64,000 bases of DNA from Spirodela intermedia (taxonomy: Eukaryota > Streptophyta > Magnoliopsida > Alismatales > Araceae), in contig LR746274.1 of the NCBI GenBank assembly GCA_902729315.2, positions 4,739,037 to 4,803,036 on the forward strand, read 5' to 3'. The notes beneath the pieces were generated by a model. The model did no database searches. It had not been told where the DNA came from and was given only the letters and a program-made list of their open reading frames with translations. Made by a program: the position numbers and the translations under genes. Shown one piece after another: positions 1 to 9,325 of the stretch. The first letter of the stretch is position 1, and each line of letters begins with the position of its first letter.

Positions 1-1239
1 ACCACCCAAGTTACCTTAGGGCTTAGTGGAGAAAGATAACCTTACTCTTCATCATATAATATCCTTGATATTGTGTCTAGAGATACTCAACTAATCAATA
101 GGCATACTTGTCTTCAAAGTCAAGTTAACATATTATCATTGAACTTATCATTTAGTCTATGAATTTTGATGATGTGTTACCATCTAGAGTGTGATAAGTT
201 TTGAGTTCAAGCCTTGCTTCAGTCACTAATCATATACTTTTGTGTTGAATATCTCAATCAATTTTTGACTTGTTATAGTGCTCTGAATTCAAATTGCACC
301 CATACTTTATTGAATAATTAGGCTATCATTTTTCTCATTTCCACTATGGTTGCTTCTTGAGCTCAAATCTCATATCTACCATAATATGTCTTTGATATTT
401 TAAACATTTGTTATACTAACATTATATTCTTCATATTATTCAGGTGTTGGATTTGAATCTCGTTGATGACTTTGATTTTTCAAAATATACATGAAACTTC
501 GTCACATGTATTAACCCTTGTCATGATGTGCATATATTCAGAGAGTATTGGGCTGCATTACTTCAATATAAAAGAGTGTCTTAAGGGCATGAGTATTGAA
601 TTCGATGTTAGCCATAGATTGCACAGAGCATCATCAAAGTATATGATTTGAATGTTTATCAATTAAACTTATCTCACAATGAAAAATAATCATCATGCAT
701 ATGGATGACTTATGTTTTAGACTCATCAAAGAATAATTTATAAATTAGTTTTCTTACTAAATGTATTTAAACATTCTCTATGTGTCAACACTGAGGGCAT
801 CCACAAACCCCATACAAATGATATGTGTGGTGACCTGAAAAGTGTCATGGTGCACTTAGTCAATGAGCACTAATAATATGTTAAATATTGAGTGAGGTGT
901 GGTGCACTAACATCTAGGTGAAGGTCATTAGAAGTATGGCTTCTATTATATAGATACATAGATTTGAGAGTCTATCATGTAAGGGAAAGCTAAGCCCATA
1001 AGGTAGTTATATTTAGGTGGTAGAATAGTGGAATTAAGGTGGAGTCTTTGAAAGTTGATGTAGGTCAAAGGAATTAGATTGAACCACTTTCAAATTTTAT
1101 TGCACACAATCTCTTATTAATTTATTTTATATCTATATATTAATATCAAGATATAATTGATATTTAATTTATAAAATAAAATAAAAGAGATTTTATTATA
1201 CTTAATTAAATAGAAATTTAAAAATTATTTCATCCCCCC
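1..1239. other. AT-rich intergenic DNA, no gene seen
   Basis: I see no convincing coding region on either strand, only short frames broken by stops. The AT-rich part at about 1,080-1,250 runs straight into a primer-binding-site-like motif, so some of this stretch may be a decayed copia LTR whose left end I could not place. Confidence 0.5.
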
Positions 1240-1660
1240 TCTTAAATTATCTAGTAATAGTGGAACCAATAATTAGTATTAGAGCTAAACTCAAATCATA
1301 GGAAGTAACTACCATTGAGGAATGACTAGTGTTTCAACAAGTGAATGGGTTGAACATCATTACAAATATATACTCTTATGTTTGATGGAAACAATTGTAG
1401 ATATTGGAAAATCCATATGAGTATTTATTAAAGCTTTTGATCATAATTCTTGGAGTGTAATAAAAAATTACCAATGTACAGATGATTTTTGATGTGAATT
1501 TATTTCCATTCATGACAAGGTCATTAGCTTGTTGCATTCTGCTCTAGATATAAATGATTGAAGTGCATTTCAAGTTATAGTACAATAAAAAAATATAGAA
1601 AACTTGAGAGCATATATGAAAAAATTCCAACAAGGATACTGTCTAATCTAAAATGACCAA
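1240..1660 (+). mobile_element. Decayed Ty1/copia element: PBS plus gag start
   Basis: At 1,272-1,285 the sequence resembles the initiator-tRNA-Met primer-binding site of copia elements (a mutated form of TGGTATCAGAGC). It is preceded by the C-run and CTCTTAAATT context often seen at that junction. About 60-330 bp downstream, conceptual translation gives a broken gag-like start (LMFDGNN.RYWK.HM) and later CSALD- and KNIENLRAYMKK-like pieces. These match the UBN2/gag N-terminus, where FDG.NY..W and a CALD/LEXTHE pattern are usual. Stops and frame changes show the copy is dead. No downstream integrase or reverse transcriptase remains, so this is a short 5' fragment. Confidence 0.55.
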
Positions 1661-2508
1661 AATTTGTGTCTTACATGTAGATCAATGAGGTACATCCCAT
1701 TTTTTGTGTCCTTTGGATGCAGTTGAAGAATTATTGCTTGTATATAAAAGGTTATCTATTTCCAAACAGTATGGTACATTGACCAATTGATAATAGCCCA
1801 TTTTAATAAAGCCATCAGTTACCTCCATTCTCCCATGAATATATTGAATCCTCCTTAATTGAGTAGATCTAGTCAAGATCCATGCTTACTGCAGAACTTC
1901 AGTTATCTTGGTGATTTTTAGGTTTGGCCTATATCCAATCCTTTCTCTCAGCATTCTATCTGATCGAAAAAAATTGTCAAGACATTGAAAATGGGGCAAG
2001 AACATTGCATCCGTAATGACTACATGTCCTGCCACTTATGATTTTTAGCTACTGTGTTATTAGTGGAAGCCTTTTGGAAAAGATTATTATGCTTTTAAGT
2101 TAACCTAGTTTCTATCTCACATATGGGTGTTAATATCATGACAAAACAACTAAACTTAATAATTTCAAAGTATTAGGATATCAGAGAAGATGCCATTGGA
2201 TACATTACCCTAACAGCTCTTGATGAAGTAAATTGAAACCCAAAATCAGAAATAGCTGAATAAAAAAAAAGTTTAGGAAATTTATGAGATGAACTGATGA
2301 AGCAATTATATTCCATCTTCACTAAATAATGGCATTTCAGAAAAAGCTAACTTGAGTATTTATCCTATATAATGTATTATAAGGAACTGGTAAAGGCCAA
2401 TCGTGTGAACATAAAATAAGAGACCCATTGTTCGCAAACCTGAGATCAGCATGCCGTCATAAACGCGTAAGAATCCGTCAAATTAAAGACATGGTCAAAG
2501 GGAAAAGC

Positions 2509-2515
2509 TATAAAA
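2509..2515 (+). promoter_or_regulatory. TATA box of the small-peptide gene
   Basis: TATAAAA lies 42 bp before the ATG at 2,557. Transcription about 30 bp downstream would begin near 2,540. This makes 2,557 the first usable ATG and excludes the in-frame ATG at 2,524. The matching place in copy B (about 7,135) reads TATGAAA, so the box is lost there. Confidence 0.5.
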
Positions 2516-2556
2516 CCAGAAACATGACCGAGGCCATCCCATTTCAAAGAGAAAAC

Positions 2557-2983
2557 ATGAGGTCCTCTGCTGCATTCTTTCCCCTCCGCCGGGCTGTTTT
2601 TCTCCCAGCGACCGCTATTGCCGCACTTCTCCTTCTGAACGCCCTCTGCCTTCTCACAGGTAAACTACCCCAGAGCTACTCCCCGTCACGGAAACTCGCA
2701 TTATGTGTATCTTTTATGAGCCACAGACGCTGCTAACCTTGGTATACATGAAACTGTAGATACTGGCGCTGGAGTGAGCTTAAGAGCTCCCCTTAACGGC
2801 GACATGGCTATGGTGGAGACGATCTCCGGTAGTAAGTTTAGCCCAGAGGAAGAGACACCGGAATTTCCTGCAGCGGGGAGGAGAATCCTACGTCCAAGAA
2901 GACGCCGGCGTCCGCCGTCGCCGAATCCGAACCGGTTCAGGGCGACTTTCCGTCCTTCGCCTCCGCCTCCGCCTTCTGTATAA
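2557..2983 (+). CDS. Small secreted basic Pro-rich protein, two exons
   Basis: The model joins exons 2,557-2,659 and 2,760-2,983. The 100-bp intron has a CACAG|GTAAAC donor and a CTGTAG acceptor, and the phase matches exactly (G+AT gives Asp). The product is 108 residues. Residues 1-34 are a signal peptide or anchor: MRSS..., then a basic RR, then a long Ala/Leu core (AIAALLLLNALCLL). The middle is acidic (SPEEETPEF). The C-terminus is strongly basic then Pro-rich: RRRRR at about 85-89, directly followed by PPSPNPN, ending in FRPSPPPPPSV. A secretory start, variable middle and short Pro/Ser-rich tail is the layout of plant peptide-hormone precursors, but I cannot assign a named family. It may instead be a cell-wall-associated Pro-rich peptide. 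The protein at 8,692-8,997 shares the PPSPxP core. Confidence 0.6.
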
Positions 2984-3198
2984 TGGACATATCATTAGCT
3001 TCTGAGTCAGAAGATAGGACTCACTGTCGTGCCACGTTGAAACAGTGACTTCTTCTTGCATGTAAGAAATAAGGGAAGAATTCTCGCATACTATACGCTG
3101 AATCTCAAACTTCTTTTTGCCTTCTGATCCGTCGTCGCTTTAACTTATATGCACTCGGATGTTTCAGTCTCTCGCTAACTGCAACTGTCCAGTGATGC

Positions 3199-3200
<2 letters not shown>

Positions 3201-3229
<29 letters not shown>
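3201..3229. repeat. (GA)n microsatellite
   Basis: About 14 uninterrupted GA units lie in copy A of the duplication. Copy B has no such run at the matching place, so it expanded after the duplication. Confidence 0.9.
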
Positions 3230-3232
<3 letters not shown>

Positions 3233-4265
3233 TTAGGAGGTTATAAAACTGACAAGCCTCTTTGGTAGGGGTGGAGAGGGAATGAATGAAGGAACCAGGT
3301 CACGAGAGGGACGAGAAAGCCTTCCATAACCACGGATTAGCTCATCCTTTTCAAACAATAACAAGAGATTGCACATATCCGAAACAACAGGGAGTTAGAG
3401 AGATCTCCTCCCATTGTCGAAGATGAATTTGTCATATTCTGGTCCATGTTAAGATTCGTTTAGGGCGGGTGGACACAAATATATGATATATGCAGTAAAA
3501 TAGAAGATCATTTGATGCACATACTGGGTCATTAGATATTTTAAACAGCGTTATATTTCGAGCATCTACTTACTGTGTACAATATGATGGAATGAAATCA
3601 AGATTTTGTTGTTCTCGTGTAAATTGGAACACGATACCCATTCACATATCCAATTGAAGTCTATCTCTAGAATTGCAGGCCACAACTGATACTAGGTATG
3701 AAATATCGCCATTTTCTTGCATAAGTTGGGTAAACACTTTGCAGCTTATGTTAAAACAAAACTGATCAATTTGATGTGTTTTGTTTTATGACGCGTCCCG
3801 TTTTTACGTGGAAGGTATCCAACTTGAAGTCATTGATGACATCATGTTTAAAAATTTGGTTTCCTTCATGGATACGTTTTTTTTTTATTTGATTTGACGC
3901 ACAGTATGTCATTGACACAAGATCAATGGCGAACACCTTTTAAATAATTTGACTGTCATATGTTTCCACGAGGTTGTCCGTCATCCCAAGACCCAGAGGT
4001 CAAGTTTCCTACGCGTAAATGAAGTATGAACAGTTGACTCTTCCTGAACAGCCAAATGAGCAAGCCTGACATGTTGACATTATCAACCCGCTGCCTCACT
4101 GGTAGGCCAGCCGTCTTTTCACTGGCAAAGATGACAAAGAGAATCGTCACATTGACTCGGTAAATCCCTACTCATGTTATTTATTTATTGATGATGTAGA
4201 ACACGAAGATTTATCAATAGTGATATAAAGCGGCAACAATTTAATGGTAAAGGGAGAAAATAAAA

Positions 4266-4860
4266 AGAGAGAAACAGTGTTAGGACCTGAATTTGGATTA
4301 TAGCTCATAGGTATTTTGATGATAATCACAACATATTGGGTAGATTAGTCATTTCGTTAAGAATTAATTTGAATAATTTATTAACATGAAGATCTTAAAT
4401 ATTCTAATTAAGTTTAAGGTGATATAATAACCCGGCATCTATATTTGAACATTTTATGTTACAGAATGGTCTTTAAATTTTATGTATTTTATAATTATTT
4501 TATTTTATTTTAAATTCAGAGAAATTAAGTTAAGTATTTGGCCTGAATTTAACATAAAATGGATTTAATTTTTGGGCCTAAATTGAAGGTGAATTTAGTT
4601 GACTATTGGCCTGATGTCAAATCTAAATTGGTTTATTTATTGAGTCTGATTTAAAAGGCGTAATGAATTAACTTAGCGGGCCTAATAAAAAGGCGTTTCG
4701 GATCCATTATCGGAATAATGGATCTGACTTTCGGTTCCAGGATAGAAGGGATCCGAAATCTGAACAAGGATCTTCGCCCGTTTAAGAAAAATTCCTTTTT
4801 CGGGCCATTAAGGATCCGAAAATATTTATAGTGATTTCCCCGAATTATTCTTTCAAAATT
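4266..4860. other. AT-rich DNA with nested inverted repeats
   Basis: No gene is seen. A 10-bp stem with a 4-base loop occurs at 4,701-4,724 (GATCCATTAT / ATAATGGATC). An outer inverted pair, TTTCGGATCC at 4,696-4,705 and GGATCCGAAA at 4,749-4,758, surrounds it. The piece near 4,278 (TGTTAGGACCTGAATTT) looks like a copia LTR start, but no matching end or target duplication was found. Confidence 0.5.
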
Positions 4861-6160
4861 TTCATACGGATTATCGTGAGAATATTCGCTCTTTACTCTC
4901 TCTTATTTTATTGCGGATTATTAATATATTTTCTCTCTCTTCTCTCTCTTCTCTCTCCTTTGAGGGACGAATGAAGAGAAAAATGAACGGAAATCTCGAC
5001 GATGAATCACGGACGATGGAGGACAATCGGATGGAGGATCGCGACGAAGAAACAAAGGGAAAACGAGGAAGAAACGGAACAAACTTCGCAACCGGAGACA
5101 CCGAGAAAACAAGGAGTAATCGGAAGAAAAATCGCGAGAAATCATCGGAAAAACGAGGAATAATGAGAACAGAAATCACGACGGAAATCACCTGACGAAC
5201 GAGGAATAAACAGAGGAAAAATCACGACGGAAAAGAAGGAACTCAAGGGGAAGAACGGTCGCGTGATTCTCACCGGAAGTATAAGGATTTTCGACGACCC
5301 ATCAAGTGAACTATCCTCCCTCTCCTGAGCTCTGAAAATCGGATGAAGATCGACTCGTCAAGTGCCCCTGAGAAATGCGGAGTTCGACGACTGAAATCAA
5401 GCTATTCTTGGCCGGAAAGTCGAGGAGAACGAGTCCGGAAATCAACTGGTTCTTCAACTGAAAAACGTGAGATTAGACGACGAGAAGACCGGTGTTCTTC
5501 ATTAGAAAAACGAGAGATCTCGGCGACGAGAAGGCTGCTGTTCTTCACCGGAAAAAAAAGTGAGCTTTCAAACGACGAGAAGGCTGCTGATTTTCACGGG
5601 AAATAAGAGTTTGAGGACAAAACATATCACGGACCTTCACCGGAAAAACGAGGATTACAACGACGGAATATCATGCTGATATTCGTCAGAAAGTGGAGGA
5701 ATATGACGTCCGAAAATCCATTGGATCTTCGCGTGAAACAGAGGAGAACGACGACTACAAAGCTCTCTGATCTGGATCGGAAACAAGAGGAGAACGGCGG
5801 GAAGAGAAGAATGCACGAGCATAGATCAAAGATAAAGAGTACGGGAACGACTACAGAAATATCTTTGATTCTTGCAGGAAAGACGAAGAGAAAGACGTCT
5901 GATTGCATGGGAATAGAAAGCTCGAAGCGAAGAGAAGAAGATTGTGGAGAAAGAAAAGATCATCCACTCCGCTCACCTTCGATATCGAGGACAGAATAAG
6001 AGGCAAATGAGCAGGACGAGAAAGGAGAACGAGAATGAGAAGAAGAAAGGTATAAACTACGCCGTTGCTACTGATCCTCTCAACAAAGGAAAGAAGAATA
6101 AGCAGAAAGTGATGATGAAGAAGAAGAATTCGATTCCTCACACCACTACATCGTGATTAA
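4860..6160. repeat. GA-rich degenerate tandem repeat block
   Basis: The plus strand is strongly purine-rich. It consists of loose repeats built on GGAAAAACGAGGA, ATCACGACGGAAA and GACGAGAAGGCTGCTG modules, for example 5,149-5,230, 5,505-5,560 and 5,568-5,610, at a spacing near 50-60 bp. Because stop codons are rare in this composition, frames of 80-108 codons open on both strands, but none has a domain, a signal peptide or a plausible composition. I read them as by-products of the repeat. It could be the inside of an LTR or a satellite seed. Confidence 0.6.
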
Positions 6161-6689
6161 GCATCAAATGAAATATTCACCATTGGGTAGTGTCCTTCCA
6201 TCTTATTTACATTAAAATGTGAGAGATAAGGTTTCCTTAGTGCCTGAAGTCAAAGAAAAGGCTACTCTAATTTGGCCTCCTATAGCATTAGAATCTGAAA
6301 GAGCTCTGGAATTTGACCGCCTAGAACTCTGGAATCTTGAAGAGAGAAGTAGTGAGCTTCTCTAGTTTTGACCATTTAGAGCCATAGAATTTAAGAAATT
6401 TAAGAAATCTGAGTAGGCTAGAGTTGTAAAATCTAGTAGGTTGTAGACCCCAAAATTTAATATGTTTGCACTAAAGATTTAGTAAAATCAAGGATGGTAT
6501 CATTGGAGAGTAGATGCAGGTTACATGGACCAAAAAACAACGATAAAAATTGTCCTGTTGATGATTATTATTTATAATTACAATTTTTGTTTAGAAAATA
6601 TCAAAGAATGAGAGGACAATCAATTCTGTCCCCCTATTGAATAGTGTTCCCGTTTATAAGCCAAGATATTATACCAAATATTATTATGT
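6161..6689. other. Intergenic DNA, nothing seen
   Basis: This AT-rich sequence lies between the GA-rich block and the start of duplication copy B. No frame, repeat or RNA gene could be supported. Confidence 0.5.
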
Positions 6690-7109
6690 TTGTATGTTTA
6701 CCTAGTTTGTGTCCCTCAGAGATATGTTAATATCATGAAAAAATAATTAATCTTACTAATTACAGAGCTGTTAAGATATTAAAGAAGATGGAGACCTACA
6801 TGTTACATAAAAATCGCTTGGTGAAATAAATTAAAAACCAAAATAAGAAATAATGAACGAAAATGAAGTTCAGGAAATAAATGAGATATAACTAAAAATT
6901 AATTATATACGTTATTAAATAGTAAATAACATTTTCGTAAAAACCAGGCCTGAATATTTATCTTGTATTATTAGATTTTAAACAATTAGTCAAGGCCGAT
7001 TGTGCGAAAAGAAAATAGTGAGCCTGCTGTTCGCAGATAGCGAGGTCAGCATGCCTGTCCTAGTTGGTGAGCCGTTGGTGTAATTATAAACGCATTCGAA
7101 GACGTCAAT

Positions 7110-7440
7110 TTGGAAGACGCGGTGAAAGGGAAAGCTATGAAAGCAGAACTTGCTCGACGCGCCATCCCCTCTCACCAAGGACTAGCAGAAGAAACATGGG
7201 CCTCTTTGCTGCCTTCTGATACCTTCTTCCCCACTCGTCATGGGACGTCACTGGGATGTTTTTCTTGCAGCAAATGCTATTGCTGCCCTTAAATTAGCCT
7301 GTCTGTTTCGTTTAGAAATGGTCCACGAGGGACCCTTTGAAATAGGCTCCCTTAAATGGAGCATCTATTTCCGGGAGAATCAGTTTACCAAGAGACTATT
7401 TCTCACGGAAGCCGTTGGGTCTCATTTACAGTACCATGCT
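7110..7440 (+). pseudogene. Broken relic of the copy A small-peptide gene
   Basis: Aligned to 2,490-2,700, this stretch keeps the leader (GTGAAAGGGAAAGCTATGAAA for the TATA region), the ATG at 7,196 and the hydrophobic core (VFLAANAIAAL against VFLPATAIAAL). After the ATG the frame stops within eight codons, the TATA box is mutated to TATGAAA, and nothing resembling exon 2 (the RRRRR/PPSPNPN tail) is present before the shared downstream DNA resumes near 7,520. The copy is therefore dead. Confidence 0.6.
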
Positions 7441-8691
7441 TCATTCCCCTCTCCTATATACATATGCTTTTGAGTTTCTTGGCAGTAGTCATTGCTATTG
7501 CACTTTAAAATAGGACATTCTTCTGGCATGTAAAAAATATGGGAACAAGTCTCAGATGCTATACATTGAATCTCACGCTGCCTTTTGCCTTCTGATCCGT
7601 GGACAAATTCTTAAAACTGTCGAGCCTTGTTGGTAGGGGGGGAGAGGGAATAAAGGAGCCGGGCCATATAGCAAGAGGCACCAGAATTCCATCAAGTGAG
7701 GATGGGTGGATAGGAAAACCTTTTGTAGCAATCGATAGCTCAACCTTTCCAACGAACAATACGAAAGCATGTATGTTCTAAATAACAGCGACATATAAAG
7801 ATCTCTTCCCATTCCTGAACTTGAGTTGATCATTATATTCTGGTTCATGTTGGAATTAGCTTAGGGGAAGATAACCATTAATTCTTATTTTATAGTAAAA
7901 TAAAGATTATCTGAAGTAGAAACATGATCATTGGTGAACGGTTTAATACTCGATAATTCTATAGCAATATATATTGGTGTATCAATATGATAGAAGGAGT
8001 TTAGTTGATTAATTAGAACAATTTAATTGATCTTGTGTAAGTGGTAGGGAGTTTACTCGCCGACACATGACTCTACAAACCTGACTCCGGTTGATCCCGA
8101 GAACGACGGGCCACAATCGGTATTAGATAAAGATCTCTGTATTTTCCTTTTATGTTGGGTAAACACACGGGTGAGCTTATGTTGACGTCAAACTGATCCA
8201 TTTGATGTGTCGACTTTTTATGACAATCGTAATTTACAAAGTATGTTTCTAAGTTGAAGGCACTAATGATATCATGTTGAAGAATTTTGTTTCATCGATC
8301 AATATTTATTTCATTTAATTTAATGAGGAATTGTATATCACTTACGCATGAACAACGAGAAATACCATTTAAATATTTTGATTGTAATTCAACATGCCTG
8401 GAGTTGTTGTTGAGTCTTGATGGTACGTAATTGTCAGTGGAAGCGAGAGAGGACTCGTCGGCATCTGACGTGTTGGTCATAGTTTTATTTGACAAACTCG
8501 GCAACAGCTGCCATCTCATCGCTGCCCAGACATTGAAGTCGAACCGCGGTAGACAATGAAAAGTGCTGAAAAGAGAACGCTCGTAAAAATGATGATAACC
8601 TATTTTCAAAATAATAATATTTACGTGTTTTCATGAAATTAATTTGTCCGGAGAGAAAAATTGGAGAGACAAAGCGTCGCGGGCATGCTCA

Positions 8692-8997
8692 ATGGAAGGG
8701 TCAACACCTAACACCGCTCGAAATTCGGTCGCTGTCTTTCTCATACTCGACGGCTTGTTCTGTGTTGTCTCAGGTGACCATCCGAGCCCCACCGGAACTC
8801 ATTACAGGATGCCTCCGGCCGTTGATCCTTGCCGTTCGAGCTCTCCAGGAGATAAAGGGGTTCTGGCTAGAGAGATGGCGGAGTTTCCAACAAAGATGAG
8901 GGGGAAATTCTCCGTGTTTAAACAGTACTATGGGCCTCCGTCTCCGAAGCCCAAGAATCCCGGACATAGCGGATTCAAGCCGCCACCAGACAAGTAG
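8692..8997 (+). CDS. Small secreted peptide precursor, CEP/PIP-like tail
   Basis: This is a single 101-residue frame. After ten residues (MEGSTPNTAR) comes a hydrophobic stretch (SVAVFLILDGLFCVVSG) typical of a signal peptide, with likely cleavage before DHPSP. The middle is unremarkable. The last 26 residues are Pro/Lys-rich: YYGPPSPKPK, then NPGHSGF, then KPPPDK. The PGHS core and surrounding prolines recall CEP (RPTxPGHSPG) and PIP (SGPSP...GH) hormone tails, but the match is partial, because CEP/PIP peptides usually end soon after Gly-His. The PPSPxP core is shared with the protein at 2,557-2,983. A CAGGTGACC at 8,771, where the other gene has its splice donor, is read through here. It could be a chance frame; length, signal peptide and tail argue otherwise. 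Confidence 0.5.
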   Translation: MEGSTPNTARNSVAVFLILDGLFCVVSGDHPSPTGTHYRMPPAVDPCRSSSPGDKGVLAREMAEFPTKMRGKFSVFKQYYGPPSPKPKNPGHSGFKPPPDK

Positions 8998-9325
8998 TCC
9001 GGTCGACTCAGCCGTATCCTGCGCGGTCGCCGACGGCTTGCACTAGCAAAGATGACTAAGAGAATGATCACAGTGGCGTGCTGGCCCTCTGTCGTTGCTT
9101 ATTTCTTAATGATGTTGAACATAATGATTTACTTACTGAACAGTAACCAAAATCCCAAAAAATTCATTCCTATTTTGTTTATCATGTTCCTAAAGTTCTC
9201 TTGGCACAAGTAGCCAATCAGTTACAACAAGGTTTACAAGAATCAATACCAGAAAATTTGCAAATCAATTATATACGAAGTGCAACTTTGACGATAGTAA
9301 AGGGAGAGAAGAAAGAGGTCAATCG

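Larger units (their letters stand above)
2090..4265 (+). repeat. Duplicated segment, copy A
   Basis: This stretch aligns by eye, in the same order and orientation, with about 6,690-9,325 (copy B). Shared landmarks include TTAATATCATGA near 2,130/6,728, ATGCC blocks near 2,450/7,050, GCCTTCTGATCCGT near 3,119/7,585, GGGTAAACAC near 3,727/8,157, TTTGATGTGT near 3,770/8,197 and GCAAAGATGAC near 4,122/9,047. The copies are well diverged, with many indels, so the duplication is old. Copy A holds the intact two-exon small-peptide gene at 2,557-2,983. It lacks the roughly 500-bp block of copy B that carries the second peptide gene. Confidence 0.75.
6690..9325 (+). repeat. Duplicated segment, copy B
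   Basis: This is the second copy of the segment at about 2,090-4,265, in the same orientation. Relative to copy A it carries an extra block of about 500 bp (roughly 8,530-9,030) holding the intact ORF at 8,692-8,997, and a further insertion of about 130 bp near 9,155-9,285. It has lost the second exon of the copy A peptide gene. The end match is AGTAAAGGGAGA near 9,297, against GGTAAAGGGAGA near 4,245. Confidence 0.75.

Noticed and set aside
4871-5999. Overlapping 74-108-codon frames on both strands
   Set aside because: These are by-products of a purine-rich degenerate repeat, with Arg/Glu/Lys or Phe/Ser low-complexity products.
4278-6165. Complete copia LTR from TGTTAGG to AAGCA
   Set aside because: The start looks right, but the same TTAGGACCTGA context also occurs at the end of duplication copy B, and no target duplication or matching end was found.
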